DNA from: Flavobacteriales bacterium 34_180_T64
GTDB taxonomy: Bacteria > Bacteroidota > Bacteroidia > Flavobacteriales > Flavobacteriaceae
Reading direction: 5' to 3'
Assembly (NCBI GenBank): GCA_002162765.1
Contig: MAAR01000009.1
Location: 124,001 to 188,000, forward strand
Length of the DNA: 64,000 nucleotides
The notes under the pieces were generated by a model that was not told where the DNA came from, made no database searches, and was given only the letters and a program-made list of their open reading frames with translations. The position numbers were made by a program, and so were the translations under genes. Positions 17,952 through 25,313 of the stretch are shown here, piece by piece (within the stretch, counting starts at the first letter, position 1; every line of letters starts with the position of its first letter).

Positions 17952-19019
17952 TTATTCTTCAATTGTATCGAAGTAATTGACCAATAGAGCAACAACATAA
18001 CTATAACTCTTCATACCATCAGATTGATTATTGGCTTTTAGAAAATTATTATATGTAGACTTAAAAAGAGGTTCGGTAGGATTTTGATAGGCTTTCCAAA
18101 ACTCATGGACTTCCTTGTAGTTTTTTAGGATGCCTTTATTTATTTTAGAAACGAATAGGTCATATTGCGCTTTGTCTCGTTTATATAATTCGTTAAGACA
18201 GTGCCTTAGGGCAAACGCATAACCAGAATAATTGAAATACACATCGTCATGATGGATCGTTGCTAAACATCCAATAAAGTTTGCTTCATTTTCAGCAGCA
18301 TAGCCTAATTGATGTGCTATTTCATGACTTGCCGTTGTTGGGTATTTGAATTTAGGTATCAAACCATCTATTTGAGCTTCATTGGTAAACGGATTCAAAT
18401 AGCCAGAAAAACCCATATAGGTTAATGGCAAGCTATATATTGATCGCTTTAAGCTTTTTGATTCATATGCCAAATGGGGATATTTTTTTGAAAGCATTTG
18501 GTAACCCTGAGGTGTTAATCCTAACAATTCCTTTTTTGTATATGGCATTTCAACCTTTATAGAATCATTACTAGTGAGTGACAGATGTAAGGTGTTCGTT
18601 TTTGCAATTAAAAAATCTGTCGTTGAAATTAAAGCTTCAGTCGTATACTCCTTTTTTAAATTTAACGATGTATGTAAAGGGAGTCGATAGTAATTAAAAG
18701 CCCATAATATATGAAATGAAAAATAGCCAATAGAGACTGCTGCAAGAACATCAATACACCAAGATTTTGGAGATGTAATGATCCGTTTTCTATGCAATAC
18801 CAACCAACGCAAACAATATACTATTGCTAATGTATAAAGCAGGTCTCCAACAGAAAAGGGGATCCATCCAAAAACTAGGTGCATCAATTTAGAAATCGAT
18901 TGATACAACCCATTGCTGTATAAATTTTCTACAGTATTTGGGAATTTTGCCAGTAGTTTAATCAGCAAGATTTGGAACACAATGGAACATGCAATAATTA
19001 ATTTCAGGTGTTTGCGCAT
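17952..19019 (-). CDS. DUF3810 membrane protein with HEXXH motif
   Basis: A 355-residue protein with three hydrophobic helices in the first 110 residues and a large soluble part after that. The soluble part holds TTASHEIAHQLGYAAENEANF, giving H232, E233, H236 and acidic residues at 243 and 245, the layout of a zinc metallopeptidase active site. This matches the DUF3810 family of Bacteroidota, for which I know no established function. It is transcribed away from pepD. The short leader between them carries the pepD promoter. Confidence 0.85.
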   Translation of the reverse strand: MRKHLKLIIACSIVFQILLIKLLAKFPNTVENLYSNGLYQSISKLMHLVFGWIPFSVGDLLYTLAIVYCLRWLVLHRKRIITSPKSWCIDVLAAVSIGYFSFHILWAFNYYRLPLHTSLNLKKEYTTEALISTTDFLIAKTNTLHLSLTSNDSIKVEMPYTKKELLGLTPQGYQMLSKKYPHLAYESKSLKRSIYSLPLTYMGFSGYLNPFTNEAQIDGLIPKFKYPTTASHEIAHQLGYAAENEANFIGCLATIHHDDVYFNYSGYAFALRHCLNELYKRDKAQYDLFVSKINKGILKNYKEVHEFWKAYQNPTEPLFKSTYNNFLKANNQSDGMKSYSYVVALLVNYFDTIEE

Positions 19020-19063
19020 AAATCAAAAATAGAAAAATGTTTTATAAAACTTATGCTATTACT

Positions 19064-19071
19064 TACCTTTG
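19064..19071 (+). promoter_or_regulatory. pepD -7 promoter element
   Basis: TACCTTTG matches the Bacteroidota -7 consensus TAnnTTTG and lies 22 bases before the ATG at 19093. Because it covers the upstream in-frame ATG at 19069, it argues that translation starts at 19093. No clear -33 TTTG was found. Confidence 0.55.
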
Positions 19072-19092
19072 TGCAACTTAAAGCTATATATA

Positions 19093-20556
19093 ATGAATTC
19101 GGAAATAAGAGAATTAGAACCAAATCAACTTTGGAATAAATTTGCAGACCTAAATGCAGTACCTAGACCTTCAAAAAAAGAAGAACGTGTCATTCAGTTT
19201 ATGAAAGACTTTGGTTCAAAACTTGGTTTAGAAACTGTTGAAGATCATGTTGGAAATGTGATCATCAAAAAGCCTGCATCTCAGGGTATGGAAGACCGTA
19301 AAACTATCGTGATGCAATCACATTTGGATATGGTTCATCAAAAAAACAATGATACTAATTTCGATTTTGACACGCAAGGGATTGATATGTATGTCGAAGG
19401 TGACTGGGTGCGCGCAAAAGGAACAACACTTGGAGCCGACAATGGTTTAGGAGTTGCTACAATTATGGCTATTTTAGAAAGTAGCGATATTGAACACCCT
19501 GCGATCGAAGCTCTGTTTACAATAGATGAAGAGACAGGTATGACAGGCGCTATGGGATTAGAAGGAGGGATGCTTGATGGTGAAATTCTTTTGAACCTTG
19601 ATACTGAAGAGGACGATGAAATAGGAGTTGGTTGTGCTGGTGGTGTTGATGTGACCGCTACAAGAAGCTACGAAGTAGAAGAAACGCCAGAGTTTAAACT
19701 TGGATTTAAAATTACGGTTAAAGGATTACAAGGAGGACATTCAGGAATGCAAATTCATGAAGGCTTAGGAAATGCAAACAAGATTATGAATCGTATGATT
19801 TTTAATGGGTTTGAAAATTTCGGTTTGCGGATTTCTGAAATTGATGGTGGCAGCCTACGTAATGCTATTCCTAGAGAAAGTAACGCTATAGTGGCGATTG
19901 ATGCAGTTCATGAAGACGCATTTGTATCTGAAATGCAACAGCTGGTTGAAGAAATTAGTATCGAATTAAAAACGATGGAGCCCGATTTAGTAGTTGAAGT
20001 TACTAAAACAGAATTGCCAAATGGAATCATGGATTTAGGTGTTCAGGAAGGGTTGACAAGAGCTATTTATGCAGCTTGTAATGGTGTGTTTAGAATGAGC
20101 CCGGATATTCCAGGTTTAGTGGAAACTTCAAATAATATAGCACGTGTAATTGTTAAAGATGGCGCCGTAAAAATTGGATGTTTAACAAGATCATCTGTTG
20201 AAAGTTCAAAATGGGATTTAGCGAATACATTGCGATCAGTCTTTGAGTTGACTGGATGTGAAGTTGAATTTGGCGGAGATTACCCAGGCTGGAAGCCAAA
20301 CATGGATTCTGATATTTTGAAATTGATGGTTCCTATATATAAGTCCTTAAATAATGACGAAGAACCTCATGTTGCTGCTTGTCATGCAGGATTAGAATGT
20401 GGTATTCTTGGAACTAATTATCCAGATATGGACATGATTAGTTTCGGACCTAATATTAAAGGAGCACATTCTCCGGATGAGCGCGCTCAGATATCATCAG
20501 CTCAAAAATATTGGAAATTCGTTTTAGAGATTCTAAAACAAATACCAAAAAGATAA
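19093..20556 (+). CDS. pepD: Aminoacyl-histidine dipeptidase (M20 peptidase)
   Basis: A 487-residue cytosolic dinuclear zinc peptidase. SHLDMVHQ is the first metal-ligand segment (HxD), GADNGLGVA carries the bridging aspartate, and DEETGMTGAMGL holds the catalytic glutamate and next ligand. HSGMQIHEGLGNANK is in the lid/dimerisation domain, and ISFGPNIKGAHSPDE near the C-terminus contributes the last His. PepD cleaves Xaa-His dipeptides. I start the gene at ATG 19093, giving MNSEIRELEPNQLWNKF, since eight upstream codons overlap the promoter. A bidirectional hairpin terminator follows. Confidence 0.94.
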   Translation: MNSEIRELEPNQLWNKFADLNAVPRPSKKEERVIQFMKDFGSKLGLETVEDHVGNVIIKKPASQGMEDRKTIVMQSHLDMVHQKNNDTNFDFDTQGIDMYVEGDWVRAKGTTLGADNGLGVATIMAILESSDIEHPAIEALFTIDEETGMTGAMGLEGGMLDGEILLNLDTEEDDEIGVGCAGGVDVTATRSYEVEETPEFKLGFKITVKGLQGGHSGMQIHEGLGNANKIMNRMIFNGFENFGLRISEIDGGSLRNAIPRESNAIVAIDAVHEDAFVSEMQQLVEEISIELKTMEPDLVVEVTKTELPNGIMDLGVQEGLTRAIYAACNGVFRMSPDIPGLVETSNNIARVIVKDGAVKIGCLTRSSVESSKWDLANTLRSVFELTGCEVEFGGDYPGWKPNMDSDILKLMVPIYKSLNNDEEPHVAACHAGLECGILGTNYPDMDMISFGPNIKGAHSPDERAQISSAQKYWKFVLEILKQIPKR

Positions 20557-20562
20557 ACCAAT

Positions 20563-20596
20563 AAAAAAAGCCTTTCAATTTGAAAGGCTTTTTTGT
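20563..20596. terminator. Bidirectional hairpin between pepD and the PPIase gene
   Basis: AAAAAAAGCCTTTCAA (20563-20578) pairs with TTGAAAGGCTTTTTT from 20580. With A and T runs on opposite arms it can serve both the plus-strand pepD and the convergent minus-strand isomerase gene. Confidence 0.85.
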
Positions 20597-20614
20597 TTTT
20601 ATTCTGTAATGTTT

Positions 20615-21826
20615 TTATTCTTTACCTTGAATACCAGCAATTTCTAAATCAAAGATTAAATTACTGTTTGCCGGAATTGGTCCGTAGTCTTGCGCACCAT
20701 AGCCTAAGTACGAAGGAACGAATACACGACACTTATCGCCAACATTCATATTAAGCATGGCCTCTCTAAATCCTGCTGCTAATGATGCGGTTTCATTATA
20801 GATAGTAGCGAAAGGTTCATAGCCTTTTTGTTGTTCTCTACGTTCATCATATTTACCATACTTTTCGGCAACTGCTTTCATATTTGTGTCAAAAAGATCA
20901 CCGCTTTCAAAATATCCTGCGTAGTATACTAATGCTTTATCTGCAGAGCTAGGTTTTACACCATTGCTTTCATGCGTGAAAATCATCACAACACCAGTAG
21001 GTAGTTTTTTAACAGTGCCTTCTAAATTTTCATTCTTCTTTATAAATGCTTCTCTTGCAATCTCAGCTTTAGCTTCAGCTTCTTTCTCAGCTTTTTCTTT
21101 TCGTGCTTTTTCTTTTTCAGCAATAAGAGGTAATTCCTCTTCGAATACTTTTGGTGCATTAAAAGATTTTGCCTTAGATCCTTTTCTAATGATATTTAAT
21201 TTTTCAATAATTACATCTTCAACAGGCTTATTTCTTGCGCCAACTTTCACATTAGAAATAGAATCTTGAATATTAATTCCTGAAACTAATTCACCAAATA
21301 CTGAATGACAGCTTACTCTAGGCGCAGAACAATTTTTCAAATTGTTATTGACATCATAGGCGTCGAGACTAGGATAAGGCACTTCCATAATAAAAAACTG
21401 ACTTCCATTTGTTGCGATACCACCAGAATTGGCCATCGATAAAATACCAGGTTTATCATGTTTTAACTCAGGAAGCACTTCATTATCAAATTTATAACCT
21501 GGATTACCAGACCCTGTTGCAGTGTGATCACCACCTTGTATCATAAATTTATCCATAACACGATGAAATGTTAATCCGTCGTAATAGCGTTTGTCCTTAA
21601 ACGCTTCATCTACCATAGGATGATTTCCTTCAGCTAATGCCACAAAGTTAGCTACTGTAACTGGGACTTTCTCATAAAATAATTCTGCAACCATTGTTCC
21701 TTTATTAGTAACAAATTCTGCATATAATCCATCTTCTAATTCTGGATATTCTTCCTTGCAAGATGTAGACGCTGTTAATAAAGTAAATAGTAAAGCGAGT
21801 TGTAGTGTTTTGCTAATCAATTTCAT
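20615..21826 (-). CDS. Cyclophilin-FKBP fusion peptidyl-prolyl isomerase
   Basis: A 403-residue exported protein joining two unrelated proline isomerase folds. A signal sequence ends near C23 (TASTSC, a weak lipobox). Residues about 30-212 are a cyclophilin with FHRVMDKFMIQGGD (catalytic R89 and Q97) and NGSQFFI (140-146). Residues 225-265 form a charged EK/A-rich helix, then an FKBP domain fills 268-403 with YYAGYFESGDLFD, VGDKCRVFVPSYLGYG and IPANSNLIFDLEI. It should help fold exported proteins in the periplasm or at a membrane. It lies 15 bases after gldI, another FKBP, so three isomerase domains come from two adjacent genes. Confidence 0.92.
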   Translation of the reverse strand: MKLISKTLQLALLFTLLTASTSCKEEYPELEDGLYAEFVTNKGTMVAELFYEKVPVTVANFVALAEGNHPMVDEAFKDKRYYDGLTFHRVMDKFMIQGGDHTATGSGNPGYKFDNEVLPELKHDKPGILSMANSGGIATNGSQFFIMEVPYPSLDAYDVNNNLKNCSAPRVSCHSVFGELVSGINIQDSISNVKVGARNKPVEDVIIEKLNIIRKGSKAKSFNAPKVFEEELPLIAEKEKARKEKAEKEAEAKAEIAREAFIKKNENLEGTVKKLPTGVVMIFTHESNGVKPSSADKALVYYAGYFESGDLFDTNMKAVAEKYGKYDERREQQKGYEPFATIYNETASLAAGFREAMLNMNVGDKCRVFVPSYLGYGAQDYGPIPANSNLIFDLEIAGIQGKE

Positions 21827-21841
21827 TGTAATGTATTTGTA

Positions 21842-22390
21842 TTAATCGTTTTGGTTTTGAGTAATTGTGTTGACGGTCACTTCACATATTAAAGGAATGT
21901 TTGCTCCAATTTTATTTGAATCGCCATAATAGCCATAAGCCTTTTGAGATGGGAATAAAAATGTAATAGTTTCGCCAGGTTTCATAAGTTTTAAGCCCTC
22001 ACGTAATCCGGTAAACAATTCTTCTTGATCCATTGCATAATCTTGAGATTGTAGTTCTTCAATAGAATAAATTTCAACATCATTAAAGTCTTTTACGGTA
22101 TAATTGAAGTTTACGATATCTCCAAAATTTGGAGTAATAGAATCCTGTTCAATCTTTGTATTGTAATAATACCAAAATCCACTTTCTGATGCAAAATAAT
22201 CAACCTCTGGATTGGCATCAATAATCGTTTGAATTTGATGTTGCTCTTTCTTGAAAAGTTTCTTATTTCGTTCTACAGAAGCATCTATAAAAGATCCAGA
22301 ACTCACTGAGACTGGAATACGTGCTTCAGGAGATTTACAGCCGAAAAAGCAGCAAACTATTAGAGCTATTGTAATTAATCTATTCATCAT
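21842..22390 (-). CDS. gldI: Gliding-associated FKBP-type isomerase lipoprotein GldI
   Basis: A 182-residue lipoprotein (FFGC, C18) with a single FKBP domain. The first 80 residues are a linker with FIDASVERNKKLFKKEQ and GFWYYYNTKI. The FKBP core has FGDIVNFNYTVKDFNDVEIYS, TGLREGLKLMKPGETITFLFPS and AYGYYGDSNKIGANIPL. Small FKBP lipoproteins of this layout in Flavobacteriia are GldI, one of the proteins required for gliding and type IX secretion. The gene overlaps the end of the upstream DHH phosphoesterase gene by 11 bases, and the cyclophilin-FKBP gene follows after 15 bases. Confidence 0.88.
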   Translation of the reverse strand: MMNRLITIALIVCCFFGCKSPEARIPVSVSSGSFIDASVERNKKLFKKEQHQIQTIIDANPEVDYFASESGFWYYYNTKIEQDSITPNFGDIVNFNYTVKDFNDVEIYSIEELQSQDYAMDQEELFTGLREGLKLMKPGETITFLFPSQKAYGYYGDSNKIGANIPLICEVTVNTITQNQND

Positions 22391-23402
22391 TTAGGGCATT
22401 AATATAGCTTGGTAATATACTAATAAATTTTTCAATTGTGGCTTTCATGTCTAAATCACTCTTACCACCAGCTGCATTAACATGGCCTCCACCACCAAAA
22501 TGAGCTCTTGAAAATTCGTTTACAGAAAACGTGCCTTTACTTCGTAATGATATTTTAACAATACCTTCTTTTTGATTTTCAATAAATATTGCTGCAAATC
22601 GAATGCCTTGAAGCGACAATGCATAATTTACAATACCTTCAGTATCTCCCTTTTTAAAATTAAAGCGATTAAGTTCGTTTTGACTTAATGTTATATATGC
22701 CGTTCGAAAATCTGGTAAAACTTTTAAATTTTGTAAAGCACAACCCAATAAACGCAAGCGATCATGGCTATTCGTATCATGAATATTATTGTGAATTTCA
22801 GAATTATTTGCTCCTTTTTCTATGAGTTTCGCTATAACATTATGTGTAGTACTCGTAGTGGAAGGGAATCTAAACGATCCTGTATCTGTCATGATACCAG
22901 CATACAAACAACTTGCAATGTCTGATTCAATGACATCGGTATCTCCTAGCATGTCAATAAAATGGTACACCATTTCACAGGTAGACGACATAGATACATC
23001 TGAGTACATAAAATCTGCATAGTCATCTGGTTGTTGATGATGATCGATCATGACTTTAATTGCTGTCGATTCAGATACTGGTAATTCCATGCCACCAATT
23101 CTATTGAGTGCATTAAAATCTAAAGTAAAAATAATACTTGCTTCCTTAATTAAGGTATCACAAATATTAGGTTCTAAGTCGTACTTTAATATATCGGCTT
23201 CGCCTGGCATCCATTTTAAAAAATCAGGATAATCATTAGGCGCTATAATTTTCACCTCGTGGCGATTCGAATTTTTTAAATAATGAAATAATCCTAAAGC
23301 CGATCCAATGGCATCTCCATCGGGATTTTTATGCGGTACTATAATAATGTTTTGAGGGCTATTTAAAAGCGCGGTAATGTTCTGAATATCATCTTTTGTC
23401 AT
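22380..23402 (-). CDS. DHH-family phosphoesterase, NrnA-like
   Basis: A 340-residue soluble enzyme of the DHH/DHHA1 family. PHKNPDGDAIGSALG is motif I, IMTDTGSFRF is motif II, VMIDHHQQPDDY is the DHH motif, and FGGGGHVNAAGGKS is the DHHA1 substrate-binding motif. NrnA-type members degrade short RNA fragments and dephosphorylate pAp; the length and motif order fit. It is the first gene of a set with gldI and the isomerase fusion and is divergent from ndk. Confidence 0.93.
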   Translation of the reverse strand: MTKDDIQNITALLNSPQNIIIVPHKNPDGDAIGSALGLFHYLKNSNRHEVKIIAPNDYPDFLKWMPGEADILKYDLEPNICDTLIKEASIIFTLDFNALNRIGGMELPVSESTAIKVMIDHHQQPDDYADFMYSDVSMSSTCEMVYHFIDMLGDTDVIESDIASCLYAGIMTDTGSFRFPSTTSTTHNVIAKLIEKGANNSEIHNNIHDTNSHDRLRLLGCALQNLKVLPDFRTAYITLSQNELNRFNFKKGDTEGIVNYALSLQGIRFAAIFIENQKEGIVKISLRSKGTFSVNEFSRAHFGGGGHVNAAGGKSDLDMKATIEKFISILPSYINALNDE

Positions 23403-23439
23403 AGTAGGCGAAGATACACTTTTTTAATAATGGTTTGTA

Positions 23440-23469
23440 TTGTTTTTATGAAGAAATGCGTTACTTTTG
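23440..23469 (+). promoter_or_regulatory. ndk promoter
   Basis: TTG at 23440-23442, a 19-base spacer, then TACTTTTG at 23462-23469, which matches the Bacteroidota TTG/TAnnTTTG arrangement. The ndk ATG follows 21 bases later. Confidence 0.7.
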
Positions 23470-23489
23470 CCAAAAATTAAAATAAACAC

Positions 23490-23909
23490 ATGGCAACAAA
23501 TAGAACATTTACAATGCTTAAACCAGATTCTGTTGAAAAAGGGAATATTGGTGCAATTATGGAAAAAATTACAGCTTCAGGATTTCGTATCGTAGCTATG
23601 AAGTTAACTCAAATGACAACTGCAGATGCTCAGGCATTTTATGAAGTGCATAGCGAACGTCCATTTTATGGAGAGTTAGTTGAGTACATGACACGCGGAC
23701 CAATAGTGGCTGCTGTTTTAGAAAAAGAAAATGCTGTTGAAGATTTTAGAACCTTAATTGGAGCTACAAATCCTGCTGAAGCTGCTGAAGGTACAATTCG
23801 TAAATTGTATGCTGCATCAATAGGAGAGAATGCTGTACATGGAAGTGATAGTGATGATAATGCTGCTATTGAAGCTGCGTTCCATTTTTCAGGAAGAGAG
23901 ATGTTTTAA
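23490..23909 (+). CDS. ndk: Nucleoside-diphosphate kinase
   Basis: A 139-residue enzyme that equalises NTP pools by a phospho-histidine ping-pong mechanism. [15 protein letters not shown] contains the conserved Lys, GTIRKLYA the conserved Arg, and NAVHGSDS the active-site H117. Length matches the short bacterial form. It has its own promoter, is divergent from the phosphoesterase gene, and is followed by a palindromic repeat. Confidence 0.98.
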   Translation: MATNRTFTMLKPDSVEKGNIGAIMEKITASGFRIVAMKLTQMTTADAQAFYEVHSERPFYGELVEYMTRGPIVAAVLEKENAVEDFRTLIGATNPAEAAEGTIRKLYAASIGENAVHGSDSDDNAAIEAAFHFSGREMF

Positions 23910-23935
23910 GTCTTATTACAGGTAAACGAAGTGAT

Positions 23936-24049
23936 GTCATTGCGAACACCGTGAAGCAATCTGTTTAAAGAATGAGATTGCCACGTCGCTAGCTTCGCTA
24001 GGTACTCTCAAGGAAGCATTGCTTCCTTTCGTGTAATCCTCGCAATGAC
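23936..24049. repeat. REP-like palindromic element
   Basis: GTCATTGCGA (23936-23945) and TCGCAATGAC (24040-24049) are perfect outer arms about 95 bases apart. Between them are GAAGCAATCT with a partner AGATTGC, the small palindrome CTAGCTTCGCTAG, and AAGGAAGC-ATT-GCTTCCTT. The layout of nested hairpins is that of the non-coding dispersed repeats common between genes in Flavobacteriaceae. Only one copy of this type is in the window. Confidence 0.75.
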
Positions 24050-24063
24050 AATCTATTATATAT

Positions 24064-24092
24064 TAAAAAAGCAACCTAATGGGTTGCTTTTT
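24064..24092. terminator. Hairpin overlapping the end of the four-helix membrane gene
   Basis: AAAAAAGCAACC and GGTTGCTTTTTT form a stem whose loop contains the TAG stop codon of the minus-strand gene. A and T runs flank it on both sides, so it may serve both strands. Confidence 0.7.
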
Positions 24093-24672
24093 TTTTGTGA
24101 TCTAATGCATCCCAAGCGATTTTCATTTCTTTCAGATAATCTTTGGGGTTTAAGCTCGTATTTAATTCAATAAAATTAAAGATAAATCCGAATAAAATCA
24201 CAATGGTAGTTACAAGTATAATCAGTTCTTCAACCTCGTCTTGAGATTCGTAAAAATGCCATGAATTCATCGCAAATATATAGATGACGACGATAAGATT
24301 TAAAATCCTCAAAAGCATAGAAATAACTCTAGACTTGCTATCTTGAGGATGACTAGGTAAATATTTCATCCATTTAGTCCAATACCCATTATGATTAAAA
24401 GTGGTCTCCAATTTAGTTAATTGCCAAGCAAATATGATTAAATGTCTTGTTATGGATTTCATCGTTTTAATGAGAGCGAAAACAATGAAAAAAAGACAAG
24501 CCTCTAAAGCAAATTTTTGATATAAATTTGAAGAAATTAAGTGATTGAAAAGCACGCCTATTATAGTGATACTAAACCCAAGTATAGTCAATCGGTAGCC
24601 CATAAAAGTTCGCATGCTACTGGAAACTTCCTGGTATTCTAAAAGCAATATCTCTCTATCTGACTCAGACAT
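24076..24672 (-). CDS. Predicted membrane protein of unknown function
   Basis: A 198-residue protein I do not recognise. It has four hydrophobic segments: about 26-45 and 52-70 close together, then 123-139 (ILNLIVVIYIFAMNS) and 150-168. The N-terminus has a short acidic cytosolic start (MSESDREILLLEYQEV) and the C-terminus ends in a basic tail. The pattern suggests two helical hairpins joined by a soluble loop. The gene stands alone, with hairpin terminators on both sides and a repeat downstream. Confidence 0.65.
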   Translation of the reverse strand: MSESDREILLLEYQEVSSSMRTFMGYRLTILGFSITIIGVLFNHLISSNLYQKFALEACLFFIVFALIKTMKSITRHLIIFAWQLTKLETTFNHNGYWTKWMKYLPSHPQDSKSRVISMLLRILNLIVVIYIFAMNSWHFYESQDEVEELIILVTTIVILFGFIFNFIELNTSLNPKDYLKEMKIAWDALDHKKKATH

Positions 24673-24766
24673 AATATTATATTTGTAACTTAAATATAGT
24701 TAAGCTTTTATAGAAATAGATTTATATTCGATGAAGTATTTTGTTTTACTGATTAAGCACAAAATA

Positions 24767-24801
24767 ACAAAAAGCCACAACATCATGTTGTGGCTTTTTG
24801 T
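24767..24801. terminator. Bidirectional terminator after the csp gene
   Basis: ACAAAAAGCCACAACA (24767-24782) and TGTTGTGGCTTTTTGT (24786-24801) are perfect 16-base arms around a three-base loop. It ends 22 bases beyond the csp stop codon. Confidence 0.9.
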
Positions 24802-24822
24802 TTTATAATAAAGGTGTATCTA

Positions 24823-25013
24823 TTAAATTACTTTGACGTGTACTGCGTTTAATCCTTTGTTACCTTCTACCAACTCAAATTCAACGGTATCGTCTTCGCG
24901 AATCTCGTCAATTAATCCTGAGATGTGTACAAAATGGTCTTTGTTTGAAGGGTCTTCTGTGATAAAATCAATCCTTTGGCATCATTGAAGAATTTTACTG
25001 TTCCTGTATTCAT
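24823..25013 (-). pseudogene. Cold-shock (CspA-family) gene with a frameshift
   Basis: From ATG 25013 the frame reads MNTGTVKFFNDAKG, an exact cold-shock domain start, then shifts and ends at TAA 24912-24914 after 33 residues. In the frame one base over, the sequence resumes as FITEDPSNKDHFVHISGL and continues through EDDTVEFELVEGNKGLN to VKVI and TAA at 24823. The span is 191 bases, one short of the 192 needed for 63 codons plus stop, so a single base is missing near 24969-24972, inside RNP1 (KGFGFI). The remainder looks well conserved, so this is either a recent mutation or a sequencing error. Cold-shock proteins are RNA chaperones. Confidence 0.88.
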
Positions 25014-25313
25014 ATGTTAAAATAACTATATTTCAAGAGTAATACCAAGAAATTTCCTGTTAAATTAGGTCGCTAAACGACAATGTTTTGTCGATTAACA
25101 GGGATGTTTAACATTTATTTAACCGTTCATCGAATATTTATTAGAATCGTTAACAGAATTGTTAAATTTTTCTATATTTAGCATTCGCTCCAAGAAAATC
25201 TACATCTTCATAAGTGATTAACTTACTTTATTATTAGTGGTAAACCCAAGTTTGGATTTTAACCTACCCCAGATTATTGAATGTACCTAATTACTAATTA
25301 ATTAATTCTTATT
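25014..25313. other. 300-base intergenic leader between csp and the T9SS protein gene
   Basis: No gene is seen. It contains a six-pair hairpin CGACAATGTTTTGTCG (25078-25093). Four TTAAC boxes begin at 25095, 25108, 25119 and 25150. An imperfect -7 match, TATATTTA, lies at about 25173-25180. If that element is the promoter, the large surface-protein gene has a leader of roughly 130 bases. The csp promoter on the minus strand must also lie here but is not clear. Confidence 0.4.

Noticed and set aside
24823-25013. Programmed ribosomal frameshift in the cold-shock gene
   Set aside because: No slippery heptamer or downstream structure is visible at the junction; mutation or sequencing error is simpler.
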